DNA of 64,000 nucleotides, from the NCBI RefSeq assembly GCF_037975245.1, contig NC_092572.1, positions 27,759,989 through 27,823,988 of the forward strand. Reading direction: 5' to 3'. This DNA comes from Apostichopus japonicus. Taxonomy: Eukaryota; Echinodermata; Holothuroidea; Aspidochirotida; Stichopodidae. The notes below the pieces were generated by a model. That model saw nothing but the letters and a program-made list of their open reading frames with translations, searched no databases and was not told the DNA's origin. The translations under genes and the position numbers were made by a program. Shown here piece by piece: positions 35,368 through 46,612 of the stretch (positions are counted from its first letter, which is position 1; every line of letters starts with the position of its first letter).

Positions 35368-37284
35368 CAGGCGCGGCGGAACGGAAAAATTATTGGGGGG
35401 GCTAATGTGTGGAGACTATCTAAGCGGAGCGCCACCATCGGTTGGCGCGGAGCGTACAAGAAAATTTTGGGTTTTTTCAAACCCCCAGATGGCCGGAAAC
35501 GGCACTTCCCGAGTGTTTTATGCTTCGAATACCTAGCCCTAAAATATGGGTCTCAAGCCTGCAATTTCTCTGATTGCACGTAAAAGTCTGTAAAAACATT
35601 GTTATTTGTATATCCGATGGTGTTTTAAGAGAGTAGCTATTACTCGAAGTGTACTCGCAAAGACGTTTCTTGAGTGTAGTAAGGGCAGTGGCGGAGCTAG
35701 GGGTATTGGTCGGGGGCGGGGGGGCAAGAATGGTCTGTAGGGGCACTTTCGACACTATCTAATGGGAGCGCCACCACAGGTTGGCGCGGAGCGTACAGAT
35801 ATTTTTTGAGTAAAGATACTCCCTAGATTGCAGGAAATGACCCTCTCCGGGCCGCGAATTTTTTTTCCTGAACCTTTCGGGCAGTGTACGTGGAGTTTAG
35901 CCAATCAGAGCGAGGCTGTGTTGATGACATACTACTCAGTAAAGATGGTCAGTCCGGTAAATGCGTCGCTTCAATAACATAAGGTGGAAAACGAAAGACC
36001 GCGAGTTCGAGCCCATGTGTGGATTTTCCCCCCACTTTTTCTCATGTCCAAGTAGTTATGTCCAAGTATTATATTATGAATTGAAATACGATATTATAAG
36101 TTATATCATGGTTTTAGTGCATGGTCATCTTATATATGTGTGTACAAATATTGCTGTGTACATGTGTGTAAACTGTAAGTACGTAACATACTACTTTGTG
36201 GGTAGAAAAATGAAGGAAGGCCATTTGGGCCAGTGAGGGTGTACAGTGTTAAAAGATTACCAGGGCATTCTAGACACGGTAGAATGCGGTGCATAGGTTG
36301 TGGGGAGACAGGTAAGTGGGTCACTCGTAAATATATAAACCAGTAAGTTTTATAATGTACCAGTACTACAGTACTGAGTACAGTGTCATGTCCATCTGAA
36401 GACATTGTAAATTTTTACATCAGACAGCGATCATACATCGCCGTTTTTCAACAAAGAAACCGATGCAAACGTCACGTAAGTTGTGCACAATGATTCAGTA
36501 TATGTCATTATTGCAAGGCCTACATACCTTAATACTATCTGCTGTAGTACAACAATTATGTTGACTTATCGAATGTGATTTCCCCACTTCAACCTTTGGT
36601 AAGCACGCCTCCATCTTTACTGAGTAGTACGTCATCAACACAGCCTCGCTCTGATTGGCTAAACTCCACGTACACTGCCCGAAAGGTTCAGGAAAAAGAA
36701 ATTCGCCTCCGGGTCTTGCTAATTTGCAGATAAACGGAGAATAAATAGGTGTCGTCGCCATTTTGTCGGAAAATTACACCAACAGAATATGACAAATGTC
36801 AATAGATAGATGAGAGCGCAATAAAATAGTCAATAATCGCGAATAATTAAAAAGTAGTGAAAAGCTGAAAAGGGCGCCAGCAGTCTATTTTGAGTCCGTC
36901 AGGACGCTCCGCCACTGAGTAAGGGGATGTTGGAGAACTGGCTGAAATGAGGCAAGTCATTGGCCTAAGACGAAGTTGTGTTGAGCTTACCGGTACTCAC
37001 ACTCACTGCTTCCACTTTTCACGGGGCGTGAAGAAGCGGTTGGGGTGACAATGTGGTCTATAGCCAGGGGACGGGCCGAGGGTCCTCCAGCATTTACTAA
37101 AATTATTACACCTGTATAGTATACGTGTGCATCGGACAGATCGACAAGTATGCATTGAAAAATGGGCAGATGCACGTTTCGGAGCCTTGGTAAATATTGG
37201 GGGGGCTTATCATGCATTTGCCCCCTCAACTTTTTTATTGGGGGGGCTGAGCCCCCCCAAGCCCCCCCGGTTCCGCCGCCACTG
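35368..37284. mobile_element. Outer hAT-like non-autonomous element, 1,917 bp
   Basis: Left terminus CAGGCGCGGCGGAACGG and right terminus CCGGTTCCGCCGCCACTG are inverted repeats with small differences. The flanks are a perfect 8-bp duplication CTTAAACC (35360-35367 and 37285-37292). G-runs (tgggggggc) lie just inside both ends. There is no transposase. The element contains a second element (35686-36917), so its own length was about 680 bp. Open frames at its right end (36987-37468) come from its GC-rich terminal sequence and are not genes. Confidence 0.88.
35686..36917. mobile_element. Inner hAT-like element nested in the outer one, 1,232 bp
   Basis: Termini CAGTGGCGGAGC and GCTCCGCCACTG are perfect inverted repeats. 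A perfect 8-bp duplication AGTAAGGG flanks it (35678-35685 and 36918-36925). Inside, 35861-35950 and 36609-36700 are inverted copies of each other (both contain cgtggagtttagccaatcag in one orientation). A tRNA B-box-like gcgagttcgagccc occurs near 36001. A minus-strand frame beginning ATGGAGGCGTGC (36614) runs to a donor-like AAG|GTATGT near 36529; it may be a captured or relic 5' exon. Confidence 0.88.
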
Positions 37285-37758
37285 CTTAAACCAGTCACTT
37301 GTCCGGCATTGTTTGGTCACATATGTGACATTGTATCCATGCACATACAGAGTGTTCATTGTAAATGTTGCCTTGTTTAAATCTGAATGTGTCCAGGAGC
37401 ATGGGGGTGCATGGTTGGACATGTGGCATCAGCAAATCAGTGAATGCCACCATTCTCAACCAAATTAGGCAAACTTAAAATTGTTTGTGACATAACATGT
37501 GCTTCACAACACACCATTTAATCAATATTAATAATATTGGAGGAGAAAGGGAGAGGGAAGGGATGTCGGTATTAAAATTCACATTTTTCTCTGTATGTAA
37601 CTAAGCAGTAGCGTGCTCAAGGAGAGTTGTATAACATTAGCTGAACCTCAATACTGTACCAAGATACTGTACTGGGACATAGCATTCAGGTTATTCCATA
37701 CTCAGAGTACTTTGGCCTTGACTGCAATTTAGCTAAGAATGTATGAAGGGCTGGAGTC

Positions 37759-39968
37759 TATGGCGGGCCATCAGTCTCAAATCATGGGAGATCGACTTAT
37801 ACCGATTTAAATCGACATATACCAGTTTCCTTCGACATATACCAGTTTCCTTCGACTTATACCAGTTTCATTCTACATATCATCGATTTAAATCGACATA
37901 TACCAGTTTCATTCTACATATCATCGATTTAAATCGACATATACCAGTTTCATTCTACATATCATCGATTTATTTTACTTATCATCGATTTAAATCGATG
38001 ATAAGTAAAATAAATCGATGATATGTCGAAGTAAACTGGTATATGTCGATTTAAATCGATGATATGTAGAATGAAACTGGTATATGTCAATTTAAATCGA
38101 CATATCATCGATTTATTCTACATATCATCGATTTATTTTACTTATCATCGATTTAAATCGATGATAAGTAAAATAAATCGATGATATGTCGAAGTAAACT
38201 GGTATATGTCGATTTAAATCGATGATATGTAGAATGAAACTGGTATATGTCGATTTAAATCGACATATCATCGATTTATTCTACATATCATCGATTTATT
38301 TTACTTATCATCGATTTAAATCGATGATATGTAAAATAAATCGATGATATGTCCATTTAAATCGACATCTACCAGTTTAAATCGATGATATGTCGAATTA
38401 AATCGGTAGAAGTCAATTTCCGTGGACTTATACCAGTTTCTAGCGTCTCAAATTGACATATACCTATTTAAATCGACATATCATCGATTTAGCTCATTAA
38501 CATATTCCAAATCCCGATTTCGGTGATGATTGACATGTGGAGATACATCACGTGTAGTCACCTGACAAGGCGGGCGAATAATTGAAAATAAACACGAGCA
38601 CAGTGGAATGCATGATTTGAGCTTGAATACTGTAACTGTTAAACCCCATGGGTATATACTTAGCTACATTAAAACGTAACCTTACAGTAGGCCTCACTGC
38701 AGAACAATATCATCTTTGTTTATGGTGTAACTGGAGTAGGTAATTGCATCTGTGTACGTACTGTGGGCCTATTCAGTTGCATGTGTATTCCTATACTATA
38801 GCGCCATGTGTTTGAGTAGACAAGCCCAGTTTGCATTGAGATAATTGCACGTCATTGACATATCAGTTATTTCAGCCTTATTGTTACACCGAAATCTTTT
38901 TGCAAGTAATTGTTCATAATTACCATTGACATATAACCATGATGAACACCCTTGCTAGCTTCGTAATTTTGGAACTATTAAATTACTCGCCCGCCTTGTC
39001 AGGTGACTACACGTGATGTATCTCCACATGTCAATCATCACCGAAATCGGGATTTGGAATATGTTAATGAGCTAAATCGATGATATGTCGATTTAAATAG
39101 GTATATGTCGATTTGAGACGCTAGAAACTGGTATAAGTCCACGGAAATTGGCTTCTACCGATTTAATTCGACATATCATCGATTTAAACTGGTAGATGTC
39201 GATTTAAATGGACATATCATCGATTTATTTTACATATCATCGATTTAAATCGATGATAAGTAAAATAAATCGATGATATGTAGAATAAATCGATGATATG
39301 TCGATTTAAATCGACATATACCAGTTTCATTCTACATATCATCGATTTAAATCGACATATACCAGTTTACTTCGACATATCATCGATTTATTTTACTTAT
39401 CATCGATTTAAATCGATGATAAGTAAAATAAATCGATGATATGTAGAATAAATCGATGATATGTCGATTTAAATTGACATATACCAGTTTCATTCTACAT
39501 ATCATTGATTTAAATCGACATATACCAGTTTACTTCGACATATCATCGATTTATTTTACTTATCATCGATTTAAATCGATGATAAGTAAAATAAATCGAT
39601 GATATGTAGAATAAATCGATGATATGTCGATTTAAATTGACATATACCAGTTTCATTCTACATATCATCGATTTAAATCGACATATACCAGTTTACTTCG
39701 ACATATCATCGATTTATTTTACTTATCATCGATTTAAATCGATGATAAGTAAAATAAATCGATGATATGTAGAATGAAACTGGTATATGTCGATTTAAAT
39801 CGATGATATGTAGAATGAAACTGGTATATGTCGATTTAAATCGATGATATGTAGAATGAAACTGGTATAAGTCGAAGGAAACTGGTATATGTCGAAGGAA
39901 ACTGGTATATGTCGATTTAAATCGGTATAAGTCGATCTCCCATGATTTGAGACTGATGGCCCGCCATA
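37759..39968. mobile_element. Foldback-type transposable element, 2,210 bp
   Basis: Starts TATGGCGGGCCATCAGTCTC and ends with its exact complement. It is flanked by a 6-bp duplication GGAGTC (37753-37758 and 39969-39974). The left arm (37759 to about 38583) and right arm (about 38981 to 39968) are inverted copies of different length. Both are built from short repeats of cgatttaaatcga, catatcatcgat, cgacatataccagttt and cttatcatcgattta. The arms also hold internal perfect palindromes, for example around 38000 and 38160. The central spacer of about 400 bp has no open frame. The structure matches foldback elements such as Drosophila FB and the sea urchin TU family; membership in either is not shown. 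Confidence 0.85.
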
Positions 39969-39974
39969 GGAGTC

Positions 39975-42233
39975 TACATGCTACATGGTGAAGTAGATTG
40001 TAGGTTTTGGAGTGCAGGCATATGTAGAGTAAATCACACTCTGCTACATTACATTTGAAACACTAGTAAGATGATTGAAAATTTAGTGATAAAAGATGTG
40101 TATTCTTCTTTATCTGTGAAGAATTGGCAGTAGTGAAACTATTGTGTGGTTCATTCAATTCCATTGGCTCGGGATGGTGATGGATTCCAATCTTAAGTGT
40201 ATTAGGAACTGTAGTATTTCACTGTCAAATATTAGTGGACACTTAGTATGTCATAAGCAACAAGCACATTTGGCTTCGGAGGTTGCTTGCACAGTTTAGC
40301 TGTGGCTCTGCTGTACACATGATCACCAAGCTTTAACATGTTACTTTATTTAATCCTTGTTAAAAAGTTTAGTTAATGACAGCAAATTAAAATTTAATTG
40401 AAGAATTTTCAACAACCAATGTCAATGAAATCAAGATTGCATTATATCTAAAACAGGTTTCCAATGTTTGCAATGTAATAGTACTTAGTATGTGGTAACT
40501 GCTGGTATGCAATTTATGTGAATACACGTCACCTATTAGTGACACTTAAACCAAGTAACCTAAAAAAAAAAAAAAAATTCTTATCCACACCCTGAAATAA
40601 TCAGGGGATTCAAGGGAGTGTAACACGCTTTCAACCCAGACCAATTAGAATTATATTACTAGATTAAATTGCCTGAAATGGTTTGTTAACCCATACTGAC
40701 AACATGATAATTGTACTGTAAGCCAAGTTGCAAACTGTGCCATTGCTATTTATGTCATCTGTGCAACAGACTAATAACCATGGCATTGGAAATTTCCAGT
40801 TTTCTTTGACAATTTGATATGCTGAATCTCAAATTCAAGCAGTTATGTTTATGGTCAAAAAGTTACTGACCAGGCTAGTGAAAGTTAAATTCAAGGATCA
40901 GTTTGGGTCATTTTATAACAAAAATGTCAAAGTTTCCAAAGGTTTACCTTCCCTGAAATGGCAATGGATTTGGTTGAACATATCCATAATTCATGACGAT
41001 GCAGGGAAACTTCAGATCAGGGCAGATGAGGGTGTAAGAGGGATATGGTAAATAGCTGATCATCTCAGCTTAGGATCAAGTATCCTTAGTGTGCATGAAT
41101 GAAAATTGACTAATTGAATGGTGCTCCTGATTTTTTACTTTTGAATGTAACTGTATCTATTGTCTGTAAAGGCCAGTTGGAGATTATATTTAAAGGACCT
41201 TCAAATACACTCTTTGCTACTTCATGCATGTTCGTTTAGTTATATGATTTACAGTTAAAATTAATTGTATTTAATTTCCTTAATTCTTACAAATTGATCC
41301 CTTGTTTAAAGCTATAAACATCAAATATCTGTGTTTTGAAACATCAAGGTAATTTTAGGTAACTGTATGCCTCTTAACAATTCCCTTTAAATGGGTTGGT
41401 TTATACATGGAGGTAAATCCATAGCAGGGTATGGTTACCTGAACCTAGAAATAGCTTGAGGCTCCATTGCTTGTTAAGTTGTAGATAGTACAGATTACAT
41501 TTTGTTGACCTGGATTCAGGTCACTCTATGGTATACCAATGGACTTAGACATAATTAAATTAAAAGGTTTTATTAATGTTTTTTTCTAAATCTTTTGTGC
41601 AATCAGTGTCAAATATAGTATGCTAGAGCTTTGTGCTTGAGGATCATGAATCAGCTAAAGAAGAAATTGTGAAAAAAAGGACTGGAGCAAGCTGGTAGCA
41701 CTTCTGGATATAGATAATTATCAGTCGGTAAGGTTCCAGAGAACCTGTACAAGCACCAATAATTTCACAAATTTCAGGTTAATAGTGTGACCAACCCACC
41801 CCCACCCCTACCAAGATAATGAACCATGTAGATTATAAGCTTGACTATTTTCATAAAGATCCTCTAATTACGCCTTTGGCTTTTTCTTAGAATTATTATT
41901 AATAAAAATATTCTTAATTTTTTTTCAGGATGTGTCAGGGTCAATTTTCTAGCTGCAGTAAATTGCATTAGAATTAGAACTTAATCCAATCTCAGAGATA
42001 GGCTTTGTTTAAAGACTCCTTCTCTTTCCTTGTTTAACAAATTGGAGCAGGAAATGTGTCACAACAATTCATCAACCGTGTGAACTGTACCTTCCACATT
42101 AATTAACACTTAAGGCCCACATCACGGTTAGGGCAGGTGGGATTAATAGCAGTGCAAAAGAGGCAAATTGCAAGTTAAGTTGAATCAGTCATGTACATAA
42201 ATAGTATATCAAAAAATAATTGCAGGACATTAC
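39975..42233. other. Intronic DNA, no gene seen
   Basis: AT-rich unique-looking sequence with a poly-A run near 40561. A plus-strand open frame at 40845-41051 has no domain or splice support. It lies in the long intron between the lead-in exon and the SET exons. Confidence 0.4.
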
Positions 42234-42337
42234 CTTTAAGGGGAACTTGCTGTACGAGAAAGCCATCTCTGTCTTTGTTTTTACATATGACCGTGCCACT
42301 TCCTCCGGCTTTTCTCTCTTTCTTCTCATAATTAGGA
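42234..42337 (-). CDS. Lead-in exon just upstream of the SET domain
   Basis: A 104-nt exon with acceptor GCTTTTCAG (42338) and donor CTTAAAG|GTAATG (42234/42233), entering in phase 2 and leaving in phase 1. It encodes PNYEKKERKAGGSG, then KNKDRDGFLVQQVPLK. In KMT5A relatives a short strand of this kind (GF-x-V followed by a few residues) directly precedes GRGVFA. Its last base G completes the Gly of GRGVFA in the SET exon at 31818, so QVPLK joins GRGVFA with no gap. The intron between would be 10.4 kb and is stuffed with transposons. There is no ATG in the exon, so at least one more 5' exon is needed. Confidence 0.55.
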
Positions 42338-44099
42338 CTGAAAAGCAATGCATAATTCATATTTAGCATAACATATCAATCATATTACAAAAAGGCTTAA
42401 CCCATTTTCAAGATTCATTATGTTAAATATTCATATAACAATATACCCAATGTTATATTACTATAGTCTTTGAATTTTAATACAACAATGAGGAAACTAA
42501 TTTAAGTACACATAGAGTGATTTCATGTGATATGCATTGTTATGTTAATGAGGCAAAGTCTCACTGGAAAGAGGCTGGTCTATTGCAAGAACTACATTAA
42601 CTTTGAATACCTGCTGTAGATCCAATCCTATCTAATTTTACAAGCTCAAGGTAGTTATCAGCTCACAGCAGTCACAAGAAATAAAGTGTAGCCTAGCTAC
42701 TTGACTATTGTTGCAATTTCAGATGAATTCATTCCAGCCACTGTGCCCTGATTTGACTTATAGACTATAGTGTTCTTCAATAAGTGTGCAGCTATCTGGT
42801 CTTCTATTACAATAGTCAGTTATCCCCCTAACATGAGGTCCTCCTTCCATCTAGATCATACATGTATGTAATTCACAGCCTTTCCCTGTGACCACATTGC
42901 TAAATCAACCTTGAGACTGCATGATTAGGCGTGTAATGCCCTAACTGTACCCACGTAGCCTTAGTTAACTTAAAGCTACATAGTAATTAGTACTACTACT
43001 ACTACTAGTATTTAGCTAACAAGAGTCAAGACCCCCTTGGCCACGCCATGGCTAGTCATTGCCAAACTTAAGCCTTAAAATCCACATTTAAAGCACCAAA
43101 ATGATTAAAAAAGACTTAAATGATACTCAAATGCTTCTTAAGAAAACATGAAACAAACAATTACAATTAGTTGTCTTCTAATTATACCTTGGAAATCCGT
43201 AACAGCCGATGTGGTTAGGCCACTGGCAAATACATTACAGTGTGTAAAGATATCTTTTCTGAAATATTTTGGAAATTTTGATATTTAGAATTTCTTCATT
43301 TTAAACACATGTGGTGGTCGAGAACATACTTTAATTTACTATAGACTTTCTAACATCAGATTGATTGGTTGCTTTAAATACAATAGGCTATGTAAGTTTT
43401 AGGATGATGATGAAGAAACGGTCGATCATAGGTATAAAGGTCTTTTAGTCTTAGACGTCCTAGACCTAGGTGATATATTTACCAACGCTTATAATATGTA
43501 TATATATTTATTTCTTAAGCTAATGAGTAGCTACACATAAGGGGTAAAGTAAAAAGGCAAATGGAACTTACCTCTTGATCAACAATCTAATATTAAATCG
43601 AAAAACGGTTAGATACGAATATAATTTGGCTTCAGATTGCGAACGTCCAGACTTTGCCTCATTTGGTTATCGGCCGGTCCGAAAACTTTCAGTAAAGAGG
43701 CCTTTGCGGTTGTCTCACGGATCATACAATCAGATATGATGAAGAAATCACAGACAGTCAACGTCATAACCCAGTGACTAGTGACTCAGTATATGGCAAT
43801 AACCACTACTTTGAACAGATTCAGCTTTTTTCCCGCCTTTGGAGAGATCCAGCTTGAAACTTTGTAATCATTGTTCGTACTGTACAAGTTAACCTGAATG
43901 TCGATCTATTAATAAATTAACACACTTTAGAGCGTCCCGGGCTTGCCCCTGATATAAACACTAGGCTGACAACAGCTCAAGGTTGTATTTGGACATTCCT
44001 CCCTTAACTTAAATTCATGCGCTGTTAATTAAGTGTGTTCCTTGATACAGTGAGATTTCTGGATTTGTTAATAACTTGAAGCAGATCATAGAGACCGTA
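42338..44099. other. Probable 5' intron or upstream region of the SET-kinase-BRCT gene
   Basis: No further coding exon is certain. On the minus strand a strong donor TCAAGAG|GTAAGT (43571/43570) ends a frame that is open to 43653 and would join the lead-in exon in phase 2. That frame has an upstream TAA and no ATG, so it may be a 5' untranslated exon or a chance site. Confidence 0.3.
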
Positions 44100-44109
44100 T
44101 ATGGTTGGC

Positions 44110-44470
44110 CACAGTGGACAAAATTAGGAAATTTATGCCGACATATATTCGATTTAATGCTCACATAAATTCGGTTTAATACTGACATTAATTCTGAATC
44201 AAATACATTTTTATATCTACATAACTTTGATTTCATGTAGACATGAATTCGAATTAATGCTGGCATATATTCAAATAAATGCTGGCATATATTCAAATTA
44301 TAATGCTGGCATAGAATCAATTTTAAGAGGGCATCGCCTGTAATTGATTTTATGTTGGCATATTTTTGATTTAATGTCAGCATATAGTCGATTTATAGTC
44401 AGCATATATTTAATTTAATGCTGACATATATACATATATTCGATTTATTGCTGACAAATATTTGACCAAT
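44110..44470. repeat. Irregular tandem repeat, about 25-40-bp unit
   Basis: The phrase taatgctgacatatattcga, with variants (ggcatatattcaaa, gtcagcatatagtcgattta), recurs about ten times. The minus-strand open frame of 122 codons at 44015-44383 follows from this repeat and shows no domain. Confidence 0.8.
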
Positions 44471-45128
44471 TGTATTGCGGGAATATATTTCTGCATATTT
44501 TTACTTCCGACAACAATTCAGCCACATCCGACTATGGTATAGGCCATACTGGAAATAATTGCTGATTTAATGTCCATACGAATTAAACTTATTTACCGGT
44601 TTCGGATTCTATTTAATAACGGCATTCATTTTCAGCCGATCACCATGCAGCTTCATGATATGATATAAATAATATAAATGAAATGAAATTATATAAATAC
44701 TCCTAAAAAAGTAGTCTACAGTCCCGCTCGCGTATATTACTGGATATGTGTACGCGCACATGATCGTATAAAAAGTCGTATTAAAAAGTACAACCGCGTA
44801 TAAACTCGTTGACAAACAAATTGCCGCGTAGACGCCGCGTAGACACGTCGTATAATCCCTGTACGAGTTTATACCAAGGAAATGCTATTGTGCTAAATGA
44901 ATATGAATTAAAGTCGCCGAAAGAATTAGTGAGATGTTTGAACCAGCCGTTTCTTAAATCGTAGTTTAAGACGTGATATTCACCAACAGCGAAGAGATGG
45001 TAGGTAAAGTGTTTGCCGGCATAAAACTTAACTTTTATATACAAATATATATACAGTATAAACAAATAACCTACATGCAAACTGCACACATATGGTACAC
45101 CGCGCCGTGTATAGGAACAAGTCACGCC

Positions 45129-45507
45129 CATAGGCGTACGAGGCGGGGGGGGGGGGGCAGACTGCCCCCCCCAATTTCCAGAGGACAAGAAATTCGGGCA
45201 AAAGTCCTGAAAAATTCGGGCAGCCTAAGAGGAGAAAAAAATATATAAATATGTAGTAGCTTGCCCGAATCTTTTCATATTTTTGCCCGAAAATGCCGTG
45301 GAGAGCGTTCTGTGTTATTTGTTTTGTGACATTAATATTAATATAACTTTATAAGCCTAATGATTTTCTTTATTTAGCATCATGATGCCCGAATATTTTC
45401 TCGTAAGCGCAGCTCATCTGGGCTACCACGCTTTTTGCACTATCGCCCAAAATTATTAACAGGGAACACTGCTCCCCCACAAACCGAAATGGTCCCGTAC
45501 GCCTATG
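45129..45507. mobile_element. hAT-like MITE, 379 bp, same family as 15422-16314
   Basis: Termini are CATAGGCGTACGAGGC and GTCCCGTACGCCTATG, with an imperfect 8-bp duplication (GTCACGCC and GTCAAACC, 6 of 8 matching). The left 130 bp (C-run, ccagaggacaag, aaagtcctgaaaaattcggg) matches the 893-bp copy at 15422. It lacks most of the inner GC-rich module of that copy, so it is an internal deletion form or the 893-bp copy has gained sequence. Confidence 0.75.
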
Positions 45508-45837
45508 GTCAAACCCTGTGTATATTAAACTGAGTGCATCATGACATATGCACAGTGCACGCCGTACTACCAGGGACGTCGCTAGAGGGGCGGTGTGGGG
45601 TCACACTCCCCCAATCCTGGTAAAACTGACGATATTTGGAAAATTTTAGTGCAAAGGTCAAAATTTTCGACTGTCGCACTCTTATTTTCCGACTGACGCA
45701 CTCTAATTTACATATATTCTTGTAATTTGTGAATGACCTAAAATTTTCGGTCCAGTCATATTTACCACGTTTTCCTTGTCACATTGAGAAATTGTTTCTC
45801 GAGATCCTTATACTCCATCATACAAAACTTCGTATTC

Positions 45838-46612
45838 ATTCATTTATTTATCACCAATTGTGTACAAAGGGAAAGGAAGTCTCCTAAAAAGTCATAAAAG
45901 ACTTAACAAGGTAGGAGACTCCCTGGGAGAAAAGAAATATGAACAAATATTGATAATACAGAATATACGTAAGGATTAAATATACAGTAATAATATTATA
46001 CAGTAATATAGTAGGCCTAATAAAATATTACTAGTACGAGTTAATAAATTCCTTTTTCAAATGTCTGGTGAATGTGGGTTTTGAAGTTATGAACTTCAAT
46101 TTTTTTGATAGATCATTCCAGATTTGTATTGCTCTGTTACAAAGACCGAATTTCACTATGTTACTATGGTAAAAATTGCAATGAGCGTTGTTGGCTTGTC
46201 TTGTGTGATGGTTATGTAAGACTCTGTTACTACAAATAAAGTCATTAAAAGTGACTGGCAGTAATCCATTCCATGCTTTGTAAGCAAAGGCAGCAACCTT
46301 GACTGTTATAATATCAACGAGTTTTAATAAATTTAGGGACTTGAATATTCCACTAGTACTGTATGTTCAAGTGGTGGGGCATTAGCAATGTGACGTATAG
46401 CCCTCTTTTGGAGAATATTTAGGCGGTCAATGTTAACATTGTATGTACCAGACCAAATAGTTGTACAATAGGATAAGTGTGGCAGAACTAGTGTTTGATA
46501 AAGCATTCTAAGGACATGCTGTGGGAGGAAATATTTCAGTTTAGATAATATACCAGTATTTTTAGCTACAGTGTTACATACTGACGAAATATGGTTATTC
46601 CAAGAGAGTTTA
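45838..46612 (-). mobile_element. 5'-truncated non-LTR retrotransposon (L2/CR1/Jockey-like)
   Basis: Compared with the intact B unit (cttcgtatgattttgaaaaa at 48379 and 50818), the first B copy is split after cttcgtat by about 775 bp. The insert has a minus-strand reverse-transcriptase tail and ends at its 3' side (low coordinates) in a short ATGA/ATAA tail (aaatgaatgaat in its own sense), as L2/CR1-type elements do. It must have inserted after the B unit had formed. Confidence 0.85.
46031..46608 (-). pseudogene. C-terminal end of a non-LTR retrotransposon reverse transcriptase
   Basis: The minus strand reads LSWNNHISSVCNTVAKNTGI, KYFLPQHVLRMLYQTLVLPH, LSYCTTIWSGTY and LNILQKRAIRHIANAP. Then, after a frameshift and stop near 46345, it reads LLKLVDIITVKVAAFAYKAW, ending RHLKKEFINSY and a TAG (46031-46033). 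The motifs W-x-x-H-I, LPxxLSYC-x-x-x-W and LQK(R/K)A-x-R are the standard thumb region of L2/CR1/Jockey-like reverse transcriptases. The frameshift and lack of the catalytic palm show a dead, 5'-truncated copy. Confidence 0.85.

Noticed and set aside
43571..43750. First coding exon of the SET-kinase-BRCT gene
   Set aside because: The donor is strong and the phase fits, but the frame has an upstream stop and no ATG; at best it is a 5' untranslated exon.
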